Source: Spirochaetota bacterium (GTDB taxonomy: Bacteria; Spirochaetota; Spirochaetia; Treponematales; UBA12059). Taken from it: a DNA stretch of 64,000 bases. Both the position numbers and the translations under genes were made by a program. The DNA is taken from assembly GCA_018816345.1 (NCBI GenBank), contig JAHIWG010000012.1:18539-82538 (forward strand), in the 5' to 3' direction. Below the pieces are notes generated by a model, which worked only from the letters and a program-made list of their open reading frames with translations, did no database searches and was not told the DNA's origin. Position 1 is the first letter of the stretch. Every line of letters begins with the position of its first letter. This document shows positions 46,432 to 54,278 of the stretch, piece after piece.

Positions 46432-46446
46432 GCCCGCTACGCGGGC
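46432..46446. terminator. hairpin GCCCGC-TAC-GCGGGC between convergent genes
   Basis: Same hairpin as at 43126 with the outer pair changed from A-T to G-C, keeping the stem intact. It lies after the LuxR-type gene and before the end of the convergent radical SAM gene. Confidence 0.4.
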
Positions 46447-46514
46447 TGCCCGAGCGGCGGACGGCCCGAATAGCGGCGGGAACGGCGCAGAGCAGCGTCA
46501 GTGCCCCGTCCTGG

Positions 46515-47486
46515 CTAGCCTAGGTCAAAGCCCCGCCGGCAGAGGTAATCGCAGAAGAAGCAGGCGTCCCCCGTCTTGCCCGGGAATTTGACCCCGGAGG
46601 CCTCGAGGCGCTTCCTTGTCTCCCCTAGCCCCGTCTCGTAGCAGGCCCTGATAAGGGGGCGCTCGGCGGCGTTCCGCATGAGCGCGTCGTACGAGTCGCG
46701 CGCGGTACCTACGATCAGCTCGGGGTTCTCGTTGGCGAAGCCGCAGCAGACGGCTACGGAGCCGTCGGGATGGACGTAGAGGACGTTGCCGGGGCCGGCG
46801 CAGTAGTCGTCCGCGAACCAGCGGGAGGCGTCCCAGGCGCCCTCCCCGGCCGAGCGCGAGAGGGGCGAGCGGACGACGGGCACGAGCAGGCCCGAGCCGT
46901 CGTCCGGATCGGACTCGGAGCGCGCCAGGTAAGCGGCGTCGACGACGCGGGCCGGCTCCCCGTCCGACGACTCGACGCGGCCTCCGAGCGCCTTCGCGAC
47001 CTCGTCAAGGCCGGCTAGGAAGGCCCCGTCGTCGGGCGAACGCACGGAGAGTATCTCGGCGGCGTCCTTGCGGCCCCAGGCCTCGAAGACGGCCCGGAGG
47101 AAGGCCGCGACGCGCTCGGGCCGCTGCCCGTGGTACGCGTCGTAGCTCAGGCCCACGATGCCGTCGAAGCCGGCCTCGCAGACGGCCGCGAGCGACGAGC
47201 GGAGCCCTTCCTCGTCCTTCCACCAGTCGCCGTTCGTCATCAGGCGGTCGAAGAACAGGCCGCGCTCCACGGCGGCGCGCGACACCTCGACGAGGAAGTC
47301 GGGCCTCAGGAACGGCTCGCCGCCGGAGAACCCTATCCTCTCCACGCCGCTCTCGGCGCAGGCGTCGAGGAAGGCGACAGCGTCGGCGGACGACAGCTCG
47401 GCGGGGCCGCGGGCGACGCGGCAATGGGGGCAGCGGAGATTGCAGCGGCCCGTGGGCGCGAAGATGATCTCTTCCGGTTGGAACAT
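46515..47486 (-). CDS. radical SAM protein with C-terminal auxiliary cysteines
   Basis: 323 residues. The N-terminal CNLRCPHC is the CxxxCxxC site for the SAM-cleaving 4Fe-4S cluster, followed by the GFSGGEPFLRPDF SAM-binding motif and LMTNGDWW. The C-terminal third has CAGPGNVLYVHPDGSVAVCCGFANE and CFFCDYLC, a SPASM-like set of cysteines for an auxiliary cluster. SPASM-type enzymes modify peptides or enzymes. No precursor peptide is evident nearby, so the substrate is unknown. It starts from a leaderless-type promoter. Confidence 0.85.
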   Translation of the reverse strand: MFQPEEIIFAPTGRCNLRCPHCRVARGPAELSSADAVAFLDACAESGVERIGFSGGEPFLRPDFLVEVSRAAVERGLFFDRLMTNGDWWKDEEGLRSSLAAVCEAGFDGIVGLSYDAYHGQRPERVAAFLRAVFEAWGRKDAAEILSVRSPDDGAFLAGLDEVAKALGGRVESSDGEPARVVDAAYLARSESDPDDGSGLLVPVVRSPLSRSAGEGAWDASRWFADDYCAGPGNVLYVHPDGSVAVCCGFANENPELIVGTARDSYDALMRNAAERPLIRACYETGLGETRKRLEASGVKFPGKTGDACFFCDYLCRRGFDLG

Positions 47487-47492
47487 GGCTAT

Positions 47493-47521
47493 AGCGTAGC
47501 CCTAAGCGAGCCGAGGCTCAA
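47493..47521 (-). promoter_or_regulatory. promoter of the radical SAM gene, predicted leaderless
   Basis: On the minus strand TTGAGC, 17-base spacer, TACGCT, then six bases to the ATG at 47486. Confidence 0.55.
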
Positions 47522-47635
47522 GTAGCTCGGGGAAGTGCCCGTCGGGAATTATCCGTTTGAACGATTCTTTCATTTGCGCGCCGGGCCCCGGACGAAGTAC
47601 TACTCTATGCGTGGTACATAGACAGGAGCCTTGAG

Positions 47636-48643
47636 ATGGAACGATTAAGGACCATAATCGAAGATACAGCCGCCGGGACAGGATTCTCGGGAGTCGTCTC
47701 GGTCTCGAGCCGCTCGGGACCGGCGTTCCGCGCGGCTTACGGCTACCGCGACCGCGCCAACGGAGCGGTGAACGGGACCGATACGCGCCTCGCCATAGCC
47801 TCGGGCACGAAGCTATTCACCGCCCTCGGGATCGGGAGGCTCGTACAGGGAGGACGGCTTTCGGTATCGACCGAGGTCGGCGAGCTCGCGCCTGATTTCT
47901 CCGCCTGGATAGACCCCAGGGCGACTATAGGCCAGCTCCTGACGCATTCGTCGGGCTGCTACGACTACCTCGACGAAGAGGCGATGGAAGACTACGACAA
48001 CTTCAGGCTGGAGATCCCGTGGTACGACCTAGCCACGCCTTCCGATTATCTGCCGCTCTTCCAGGGCCGCCCATCCAAGTTCGCCCCCGGGGAGCGCTAC
48101 TCCTACTCCAACGGCGGCTACGTCGCACTCGGCATCCTTATAGAGCGCGTCTCGGGCTCGCCGTACCGCGACTTCATCGCCGCGGAAGTGCTCGCCCCCG
48201 CCGGCATGGCGGGCTCGGGCTTCTTCGCCTTCGACGAGCTTCCCGCCGACGTCGCCTCGGGCTACCTGGGCGACGGCCTCGCGACCAACGTCTATAAGGT
48301 GCCCGTACGGGGCGGCGGCGACGGAGGCATGTATACCACGGCGGCGGACCTGGACGCGCTCTGGCGCTCGCTGTTCTCGGGCCGTATCCTGGCGGAAGGG
48401 CTCCTCGAGGACTGGCTCGCCCCCAAGATCGATATTAGCGAGCGTAGCTCCTACGCCTACGGCCTCTACCTGCGGAAGAAGGACGGCTCGTACTTTATAG
48501 TCGGCGGCGACCACGGCGTCGGCTTCGACTCCCGGTACCTCCCCGACCGCGACCTCGTCGTCTCCATCCTATCCAACGAGAGCGACGGCGAGGAGGCGAT
48601 GCGGGACGCGATACTGGGCGCCTTGGACGACGGAGCGCTCTAG
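47636..48643 (+). CDS. beta-lactamase-fold serine hydrolase (class C / DD-peptidase type)
   Basis: 335 residues without a signal peptide, start behind AGGAGCC. The SxxK nucleophile motif is ASGTKLF (Ser56, Lys59), the second motif YSYSNGGY (Tyr-Ser-Asn), and the third region GGDHGVGFDSR near the C-terminus takes the place of the KTG-like box (HxG). The hydrolase group includes esterases, D-aminopeptidases and penicillin-binding relatives, so resistance should not be assumed, especially as no export signal is present. A short gap with a GTGG-rich stretch lies upstream. Confidence 0.85.
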   Translation: MERLRTIIEDTAAGTGFSGVVSVSSRSGPAFRAAYGYRDRANGAVNGTDTRLAIASGTKLFTALGIGRLVQGGRLSVSTEVGELAPDFSAWIDPRATIGQLLTHSSGCYDYLDEEAMEDYDNFRLEIPWYDLATPSDYLPLFQGRPSKFAPGERYSYSNGGYVALGILIERVSGSPYRDFIAAEVLAPAGMAGSGFFAFDELPADVASGYLGDGLATNVYKVPVRGGGDGGMYTTAADLDALWRSLFSGRILAEGLLEDWLAPKIDISERSSYAYGLYLRKKDGSYFIVGGDHGVGFDSRYLPDRDLVVSILSNESDGEEAMRDAILGALDDGAL

Positions 48644-49133
48644 GCGCGGCTTTCGGTCGCCCGCGCGGGCGAGAACGACCGGGCCGGCGAGAGCCTCGGC
48701 CCGGCGACTATTGGCCGGCAACCGGGAAGATAGATATCGTGAAGGCGCCATAGCGTAATATGGCCGACGCTATACGGTTTTATATCATGCCGTTTAATGC
48801 CGATCGTTGAGATTATCTGAAAATCGGCTGCGAAAAATGCGTTTTTCGATTAAATAACGACATATTATCTCTTTTAGCACTAAACATCCCCTGCTAGTTG
48901 TTGTATACTATCTCTCGAGAGAGTCTATCTAGACATCGATGTAACGCCCTTTCCTGAGGACGGACGCGATAGGCCTTCGACGGACGCGACAGCGCCAGGC
49001 GAAGGACTAACCGCGGTTTTCCTCGGACGACGTAAAGATTTACGCCCGGTGGTCCTGAACTCCCCAATCGCCTATCCTGGATGGGCGTACTATTTTAGCT
49101 CGGAGGAAGAACCTCCGAGAAGAGGAAATTACC
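48644..49133 (+). promoter_or_regulatory. long upstream region of the RRM gene
   Basis: 490 bases, no gene. AT-rich between 48770 and 48935. A promoter TAAACA (48881), 17 bases, TATACT (48904) is followed at the predicted start by the palindrome CTCTCGAGAG (48912). This would give a leader of about 218 bases. The leader includes a direct repeat GACGGACGCGA (about 48959 and 48979), an inverted repeat CGTAAA GA TTTACG near 49031, and a hairpin CTCGGAGG/CCTCCGAG (49099-49119) directly before the ribosome binding site. A second -10 box, TACTAT (49089), could start a short transcript at the hairpin. Confidence 0.5.
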
Positions 49134-49406
49134 ATGGGCAAGAAAATCTACGTCGGAAACCTTAGCTACAACACCTATGAGAACGCGCTCCGCGATCTCT
49201 TCGCCGCCTACGGCCAGGTCGACTCCGTCAAGATCATCACCGATCGCGACTCCGGCCAGTCCAAGGGCTTCTGCTTCGTAGAGATGGGTTCCGATGCCGA
49301 GGCGCAGGCCGCTATCCAGGGCATCAACGGCCGCGAGGTCGACGGTCGCCAGCTCAAGGTCAACGAGGCCATGGACAAGCCCCGCCGCGACAACAATCGC
49401 TACTAG
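49134..49406 (+). CDS. small RNA-recognition-motif (RRM) protein
   Basis: 90 residues, a single RRM fold. RNP2 is KIYVGNLSY at the N-terminus and RNP1 is SKGFCFVEM near residue 45, both with the aromatic residues that stack on RNA bases. The tail DKPRRDNNRY is basic. Such proteins are common in spirochaetes and cyanobacteria and often respond to cold. GAGAAGAGG precedes the ATG. The long structured leader suggests post-transcriptional control; a terminator follows. Confidence 0.95.
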   Translation: MGKKIYVGNLSYNTYENALRDLFAAYGQVDSVKIITDRDSGQSKGFCFVEMGSDAEAQAAIQGINGREVDGRQLKVNEAMDKPRRDNNRY

Positions 49407-49431
49407 TCCCCGGCCGTAAGGCCAGAGAGAA

Positions 49432-49458
49432 GCCCGGCTGAGAAGCCGGGCTTTTTTT
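49432..49458 (+). terminator. rho-independent terminator of the RRM gene
   Basis: GCCCGGCT, GAGA loop, AGCCGGGC, then seven T. Confidence 0.93.
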
Positions 49459-49494
49459 CGCTTCCCGTAAAACGGCCGGCGCGGGGCCGTCCCG

Positions 49495-50496
49495 TCAACG
49501 CTTCCAGGCGGCTCCAGCGAAGAGGGCGCTGACGGCCGCGTCGTAGGCCTGGAAGCTCGTGGCCTTCTCTATCGCCTTGAGGGCGTCCGGCCGCTTAGTC
49601 GAGTCCGAGCGCGCCCCGAACGAGCGCCCTAGATACCCCCATAGTTCCTTCATCTTATCGAGGACGTGCCGCTGGCCGCTCAGGATTTCCCGATATCCGA
49701 AATACACGTCATCGTGAAAGGCCCCGATGGAGGCGATAGGATCGCTAGGCGGCCCGAGTCCCTTGATTCCTGAAGGCAGGAACGGATCGGAGATGGCGCC
49801 CCGGCCCAGCATCCACTCGCCGACTGACGGGAAGCGAAGCCTCAGGGCGTCGAAGTCTGCGACGCGGTTGATGTCGCCGTTATAGGATACGGGGTGCCTC
49901 GACGCCCGCGCCGCCTCCTCGAATCCGTCGAGGTCGGTTTCGCCGCCGTACATCTGGACCCCGACGCGAGGATGCACGATTATCCTCGAGATCGGGAAGT
50001 CGTTGAGCGCCTGTATGACGGGCATGATCTCGCGCCTATCGTCGAGGCCTAGCCTGAGCTTGACCGATAGCGGCAACGCGCTATGCGCGCAGGCGAGCTC
50101 CAGGAAGCTCCTTATCAGATCGGGGAACGGCAGGAGGCCCGAGCCCCTGCGCTTCGCCGTTACCATAGGATAGGGGCAGCCGAGGTTCCAGTTCACTTCA
50201 GAGTAGCCTAGGTCGGCCAGGACGGCGGCGGTCGAGACGAAACCGGGAGCGTCGTTGCTCAATACCTGAGGGATCACCGGGATACGCCTATTATATTCCG
50301 GTAGCAGGTCCTTATAGTGAGCGTCGCCCTTGCGCGAGCCGTCGACCGATAGTATGAACGGGGCCATAGCCCTATCGAAGCCGGGGAAGGCCTTGACGAA
50401 CGCGTTCCTGAACACGCGGCCGGTAACGCCATGGAGCGGCGCCATGCAGAGGATAAGGGACAGGATACGCCTCGCTTTCAGATCGCCGTATTGCAT
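49495..50496 (-). CDS. tRNA-dihydrouridine synthase
   Basis: FMN enzyme that reduces uridine in tRNA D-loops. 333 residues. Dus hallmarks: MAPLHGVTGRVFR near the N-terminus (FMN binding), WNLGCPYPMVTAKRRGSGLL with the catalytic Cys of NxGCP, VKLRLGLDD, IIVHPRVGVQMYGG, SYNGDINRVADFD and MLGRGAISDPFL. The arrangement is nearest the DusC group. It lies downstream of two tRNA genes on the same strand but behind their terminator. No strong ribosome binding site; a GAGG sits four bases before the ATG. Confidence 0.9.
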   Translation of the reverse strand: MQYGDLKARRILSLILCMAPLHGVTGRVFRNAFVKAFPGFDRAMAPFILSVDGSRKGDAHYKDLLPEYNRRIPVIPQVLSNDAPGFVSTAAVLADLGYSEVNWNLGCPYPMVTAKRRGSGLLPFPDLIRSFLELACAHSALPLSVKLRLGLDDRREIMPVIQALNDFPISRIIVHPRVGVQMYGGETDLDGFEEAARASRHPVSYNGDINRVADFDALRLRFPSVGEWMLGRGAISDPFLPSGIKGLGPPSDPIASIGAFHDDVYFGYREILSGQRHVLDKMKELWGYLGRSFGARSDSTKRPDALKAIEKATSFQAYDAAVSALFAGAAWKR

Positions 50497-50553
50497 CGGC
50501 CTCGCTAGGCGCTCGCGACGGCGGCTCGGTTCGACTTCCCTTGGGGCTTTAGT

Positions 50554-50592
50554 AAAAAAAGCAGACCCGGCCGATGGCCGGGTCTGCTTTTT
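50554..50592 (-). terminator. terminator of the tRNA-Gln/tRNA-Glu unit
   Basis: GCAGACCCGGCC, GAT loop, GGCCGGGTCTGC, with T runs on both strands, directly after the tRNA-Glu 3' end. Confidence 0.93.
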
Positions 50593-50664
50593 TAGCCCCT
50601 AGGGGAGTCGAACCCCTCTTTAAAGATTGAGAATCTTTTGTCCTAACCGATAGACGAAGGGGCC
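50593..50664 (-). tRNA. tRNA-Glu (anticodon CTC)
   Basis: 72-base cloverleaf. Acceptor GGCCCCT with AGGGGCT (first pair is G-U), D arm GTCTATCGGTTAGGAC, anticodon stem AAAGA/TCTTT with loop TTCTCAA, anticodon CTC, T arm GGGG TTCGACT CCCC. Discriminator A, no encoded CCA. Confidence 0.93.
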
Positions 50665-50706
50665 GTATCGGAACGGTTTCCTGGGCGTTAACCCGAAGAA
50701 CCATAG

Positions 50707-50777
50707 TTCCCCAGGGAGGATTTGAACCCCCACAGGCAGATCCAGAGTCTGCTGTGCTACCATTACACAACCGGGGA
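50707..50777 (-). tRNA. tRNA-Gln (anticodon CTG)
   Basis: 71-base cloverleaf. Acceptor TCCCCGG pairs with CTGGGGA, D arm GTGTAATGGTAGCAC, anticodon stem GCAGA/TCTGC with loop CTCTGGA, anticodon CTG, T arm GGGGTTCAAATCCTCC. Discriminator A, no encoded CCA. Co-transcribed with tRNA-Glu, 42 bases downstream. Confidence 0.94.
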
Positions 50778-50795
50778 ATGCGCTGGGCAGGAGGC

Positions 50796-50825
50796 AATAT
50801 ATCGGAAACTTTATCGTAGAGTCAA
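50796..50825 (-). promoter_or_regulatory. promoter of the tRNA-Gln/tRNA-Glu unit
   Basis: On the minus strand TTGACT, 18-base spacer, TATATT, ending 18 bases before tRNA-Gln. Confidence 0.75.
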
Positions 50826-50832
50826 GAGGATA

Positions 50833-51735
50833 TCAGCGCTCTATAGCCGCGAACGCCGCGTCGATAAGCGGATCGCGGAAAAGTTTCGCGTACTTGCGAG
50901 CCGTAAGGCCCAGTTTGTCGGCGATCTCGGTATCCGCCCCGCTCGCGAGCAGCTTGACGACCATAACGGAATCGCCGCGCCCGACGGCGAGCACGAGCGC
51001 GGTCTGGCCGTCCTTGCTCTGGAGATTGGGATTCGCGCCCCGATCAAGCAGGAAATCGACGAGCGCCTCGTCGCCTTGCTGGGCCGCGTCCATCAACGCC
51101 GAGTAACCGCGGTCGTCGCTCTGCACGTCGATGGCTGCTCCCCTATCGAGCAGCAGCTCGACGATGCCGCGATGCCTGGATCGAGCGGCGAGGCAGAGCA
51201 TCGGAACGCCCGTTTTCTCCCTAATATCGGGCAGGAACCCCGACGAGAGGAACAGGTCTACGGCCTTCGTATCGCCCTCGCGGACGCACTGCGCGAATGA
51301 TTCGGCGTGCCACGATATTCCAAGCTCGAGAAGCGCGGCCTTGGCCATCCGTCGTTCCTCCTTGGCCGTCCACTCTACCTCCTCCGCCAGGTAGTACGCG
51401 CAGGTCGCGTCCAGGTCGGCGAACCTCCTGATGTCGGCGATCCAGGGAGCTACGGTCATCTCCTCGTTTAGCAGGAAGAGCGCGAGCGGGGACGGCTGAC
51501 CCCGGGCGAGGCCGATTACATAGGCGAGCCAAGCCGCTTCGGAATCGGCCTGGTCGACGACGCACAGCAGATGGGACGCGCCGGCCAGCAAGGCGTCGAA
51601 CCTCGATCGCGGTTCTCGCCTCCACGACTCGCTGATCTTCAGCCCGAGCGTATCGCATCCGTCCGATTCCAGGCGGACCATTATGCTCCTGGCGATAGAG
51701 GCGTTCATAGGAGATGCCAAAACGGCGATTTTCAA
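50833..51735 (-). CDS. ankyrin-repeat protein with TIR-like N-terminal domain
   Basis: 300 residues, no signal peptide. Residues about 1-115 look like a flavodoxin-type alpha/beta fold of the TIR or STIR kind: KIAVLASPMNASIARSIMVRLESDG, then a strand HLLCVVDQADSEAAWLAYVIGLARG that resembles the SxxW/Y element of TIR domains. Residues about 145-300 carry four ankyrin repeats (GYSALMDAAQQGDEALVDFLLDRGANPNLQSKDGQTAL, shortened). Ankyrin domains bind proteins. TIR domains often have NADase activity in defence or signalling; I cannot locate a certain catalytic glutamate. It ends just before the tRNA promoter. Confidence 0.65.
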   Translation of the reverse strand: MKIAVLASPMNASIARSIMVRLESDGCDTLGLKISESWRREPRSRFDALLAGASHLLCVVDQADSEAAWLAYVIGLARGQPSPLALFLLNEEMTVAPWIADIRRFADLDATCAYYLAEEVEWTAKEERRMAKAALLELGISWHAESFAQCVREGDTKAVDLFLSSGFLPDIREKTGVPMLCLAARSRHRGIVELLLDRGAAIDVQSDDRGYSALMDAAQQGDEALVDFLLDRGANPNLQSKDGQTALVLAVGRGDSVMVVKLLASGADTEIADKLGLTARKYAKLFRDPLIDAAFAAIER

Positions 51736-51868
51736 CGCTACCCCTGGGACGGCGGAATACAGGCCATAAGCCGGAGCTTAGCTCGAGCCGTTCCCTTCGA
51801 GAATCGGCATAGATGCGATATCGATTAATATCAAATACTATTAATTACTCACTATTCTGATAGTATGC

Positions 51869-51897
51869 TTGACACGAGTAGAGATAATGGATATTAT
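51869..51897 (+). promoter_or_regulatory. consensus sigma-70 promoter without a following gene
   Basis: TTGACA, 17-base spacer, TATTAT, the closest match to consensus in the window. No plausible ORF begins downstream before the terminator at 51975. Confidence 0.75.
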
Positions 51898-51903
51898 GCG
51901 GAT

Positions 51904-52019
51904 AAATCAAGCGAACATGGTCGTCTTCTTGACAATGCACTCATATCGAGCACCCGGCGACTAGTAAGTACGATAGGGCTTCCGGGGTTTTACCTCCTTA
52001 TCCGGAAGCTCTTTTTTTT
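51904..52019 (+). ncRNA. candidate small RNA of about 115 bases
   Basis: Bounded by the consensus promoter at 51869-51897 and a rho-independent terminator: GGGCTTCCGG (51976-51985), loop GGTTTTACCTCCTTAT flanked by CCGGAAGCTC (52002-52011), then eight T (52012-52019). The loop exposes CCTCC, complementary to Shine-Dalgarno GGAGG, the usual seed type of repressing sRNAs. The track's 63-codon ORF across it has no ribosome site and unlikely composition. Confidence 0.6.
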
Positions 52020-52028
52020 ATTCCCGCC

Positions 52029-52057
52029 TTGTCCGTCTCGTCCCTCGACGATATAGT
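52029..52057 (+). promoter_or_regulatory. promoter of azlCD, predicted leaderless
   Basis: TTGTCC, 17-base spacer, TATAGT, then six bases to a GTG start at 52064. No Shine-Dalgarno site. Confidence 0.6.
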
Positions 52058-52063
52058 ATCTGC

Positions 52064-52798
52064 GTGAAAGAACACGACGACAAGAAAAATGCCGCCCGTA
52101 CCGTCTCCGCCGCGTTCAAGGTCGGAATACCCGTACTGCTAGGATACTCCAGCATCGGCTTCGCGTTCGGGCTCGTCCTCGTCGGATCGGGCCTACCGTG
52201 GTGGCTATCACCGGTCATGGCTATAGTCGTTTATGCCGGCGCCGCCCAGTTCATGGGGGCGGGCCTCCTGGCGGCGGGAGCCGGAGTCATGGAGATAGCG
52301 ATCCTCACCCTGCTCATGAACGCCCGCCACATGGTGTACGGCATCTCGGTGCTCGATAAGTACGCCGCGGCGAAACGCTCGAAGCCGTACCTGGTATTCA
52401 GCCTGACCGACGAGACTTACGGCCTGGTGACGACGATCGCGCCGCCGGCCGGAGTCGACCCCGTCGGCTTCTACTTCGCCCTCAGCGCGATGAACCAGCT
52501 CTGGTGGGTACTCGGCTGCGCCGCCGGGGCGATCTTCGGAAGGGCGCTGCCGTTCGATACTGCCGGGTTGGATTTCGCTATGACGTCGCTATTCGTCGTG
52601 CTCCTCGTGGAACAGACTAAGACCGTGCGGCGCGCCGAGCCGTACCTGGCGGCCGCGGTCGCCGCGGCGGTAGCGTACTTCGCCGTTCCCCCGGGCAACT
52701 TCATCCTAGCCGCCACCGCGCTGACGTGCGGACTGCTCCTCGTCGCGCGGGGGCGCCTGGAGCGCGGGGAGAACCGCGAGGGGAGCGCTAGGCGATGA
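52064..52798 (+). CDS. azlC: AzlC family branched-chain amino acid exporter, large subunit
   Basis: 244 residues, GTG start defined by the promoter. Six or seven helices. AzlC features: GIPVLLGYSSIGFAFGLVLV, YAGAAQFMGAGLLAAG, LLMNARHMVYGIS with the family motif NARH..YG, and FSLTDETYGL. With AzlD it exports branched-chain amino acids and their analogues. Its 3' end overlaps azlD as ATGA. Confidence 0.94.
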   Translation: MKEHDDKKNAARTVSAAFKVGIPVLLGYSSIGFAFGLVLVGSGLPWWLSPVMAIVVYAGAAQFMGAGLLAAGAGVMEIAILTLLMNARHMVYGISVLDKYAAAKRSKPYLVFSLTDETYGLVTTIAPPAGVDPVGFYFALSAMNQLWWVLGCAAGAIFGRALPFDTAGLDFAMTSLFVVLLVEQTKTVRRAEPYLAAAVAAAVAYFAVPPGNFILAATALTCGLLLVARGRLERGENREGSARR

Positions 52799-53112
52799 AC
52801 AGGATACTGGCGACCGTGGCGGCAATGGCCATCGTGACTATAGCGACGAGGGCCGCGCCGTTCCTCTTCTTCTCCAAGCGGAAGCCCCCCGCCTCCCTCG
52901 ATTTCCTCCAGGCCTACCTGCCGCCCGCCTTGATGACCATACTCGTGCTTTCCGCCTTCAGGAATGTATCCTGGGCCGCTTCGCCGCACGGCGCGCCAGC
53001 CCTGGCGGGCGCCGTCGCGACCGCCGTACTCCACCTATGGAGGCGCAACGTCCTCCTATCTATCGCGGGCGGCACGGCGATATATATGGCGCTCATTCGC
53101 TTGATCGCCTAG
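52795..53112 (+). CDS. azlD: AzlD family small subunit of the branched-chain amino acid exporter
   Basis: 105 residues, four helices, standard AzlD size. Typical segments TIATRAAPFLFFSKRKPP, LPPALMTILVL and a C-terminal GGTAIYMALIRLI. The start overlaps the azlC stop (ATGA), ensuring paired production of the two subunits. Confidence 0.93.
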   Translation: MNRILATVAAMAIVTIATRAAPFLFFSKRKPPASLDFLQAYLPPALMTILVLSAFRNVSWAASPHGAPALAGAVATAVLHLWRRNVLLSIAGGTAIYMALIRLIA

Positions 53113-53230
53113 CTCGGCGTCGCCTTGCCAGGCGTCGCCAAGACCTGCGTCGCGCATCGGGCCGGGGCCGGGCCGCGCTCGAAGGCCCTAGATCGCGGCC
53201 CTGAATACGTCATTTTCATAGGCCTGAATA

Positions 53231-53259
53231 TTAAATATAGCAAAGCGTTTTAGTATACT
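53231..53259 (+). promoter_or_regulatory. candidate promoter of cysK
   Basis: TTAAAT, 17-base spacer, TATACT, ending 56 bases before the cysK ATG. The rest of the 53113-53315 gap is GC-rich and featureless. Confidence 0.5.
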
Positions 53260-53315
53260 AATACGATGCGAGAGCGAAGGCCCGACGTGACCGATCGCGA
53301 GCGCGAGGAGGAAGC

Positions 53316-54254
53316 ATGAAGTACGCGAAGGCGATAACGGACCTGGTAGGCGACACCCCGCTCGTCATGGTCAAGTCGGAGGGAGCCGCGGCCGGGGCGG
53401 CGGTGCTCGTCAAGCTGGAGTCCTTCAACCCCTTCTCCAGCGTCAAGGACCGCATAGGGCTCGCCATGATAGAGGCGGCCGAGGCGTCCGGCGCGTTGAA
53501 GCCGGGCTCCGTGCTGGTAGAGCCTACCTCCGGCAACACGGGCGTCGCGCTCGCCGCGGTGGCCGCGTCGAAGGGATACCGAATAATCCTTACGATGCCC
53601 GAGACCATGAGCGTCGAGCGGCGCAAGCTCCTCTCGGCCTACGGCGCGGAGCTCGTCCTGACGGAGGGCGCCAAGGGCATGAAAGGCGCTATCGCCAAGG
53701 CCCAGGAGATAGCCGCCTCGACTCCCGGCGCGTTCATGCCCATGCAATTCGATAACCCGGCCAATCCCGCTATCCACGAGCGCACCACCGCCGCGGAAAT
53801 ATGGCGCGACACCGACGGGACGGTCGACGTCGTCGTGGCGGGCGTCGGCACGGGAGGTACCATCACCGGTATATCAAGGGCGCTCAAGGCCCGCAAGCCG
53901 TCGTTCAAGGCGATAGCCGTCGAGCCCGCTGATTCGCCGGTGCTTTCCGGAGGGAACCCGGGGCCGCATAAGATACAGGGCATCGGCGCGGGCTTCGTCC
54001 CCGGCGTCTACGAAGGCGCCGTCGTAGACGAGGTGATTCGGGTCGGGCACGAGGACGCGGGGAAGTCCGCGCGCAGGCTCGCCAAGGAAGAAGGCATACT
54101 CGTGGGCATCTCGTCCGGCGCCGCGCTGTGGGCCGCCCTCGAGGTAGCCAAGCGGCCGGAGAGCGCGGGCAAGACGATCGTCGCCCTGCTCCCGGACTCC
54201 GGAGAGCGCTACCTGTCGACCTGGCTGTTCGAAGACCCCTCCGTAACGAAATAA
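53316..54254 (+). CDS. cysK: cysteine synthase (O-acetylserine sulphhydrylase)
   Basis: PLP enzyme that makes cysteine from O-acetylserine and sulphide. 312 residues, start behind GAGGAGG. PLP lysine at Lys44 in FSSVKDRIG, asparagine loop TSGNTGVAL (71-79) that binds the substrate carboxylate, phosphate-binding [10 protein letters not shown], and [13 protein letters not shown], all as in CysK. No regulatory domain is attached, which argues against cystathionine beta-synthase. A repeat element separates it from luxS. Confidence 0.94.
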   Translation: MKYAKAITDLVGDTPLVMVKSEGAAAGAAVLVKLESFNPFSSVKDRIGLAMIEAAEASGALKPGSVLVEPTSGNTGVALAAVAASKGYRIILTMPETMSVERRKLLSAYGAELVLTEGAKGMKGAIAKAQEIAASTPGAFMPMQFDNPANPAIHERTTAAEIWRDTDGTVDVVVAGVGTGGTITGISRALKARKPSFKAIAVEPADSPVLSGGNPGPHKIQGIGAGFVPGVYEGAVVDEVIRVGHEDAGKSARRLAKEEGILVGISSGAALWAALEVAKRPESAGKTIVALLPDSGERYLSTWLFEDPSVTK

Positions 54255-54278
54255 TGATAGAGAATTCCTAGGCCTTTT

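Noticed and set aside
47636-48643. Beta-lactamase resistance gene
   Set aside because: SxxK and YSN motifs are present, but there is no signal peptide and the third motif is not KTG; a general serine hydrolase is more likely.
51865-52056. 63-codon ORF in the candidate sRNA region
   Set aside because: No ribosome binding site, starts inside the promoter, ends past the terminator; not a plausible protein.
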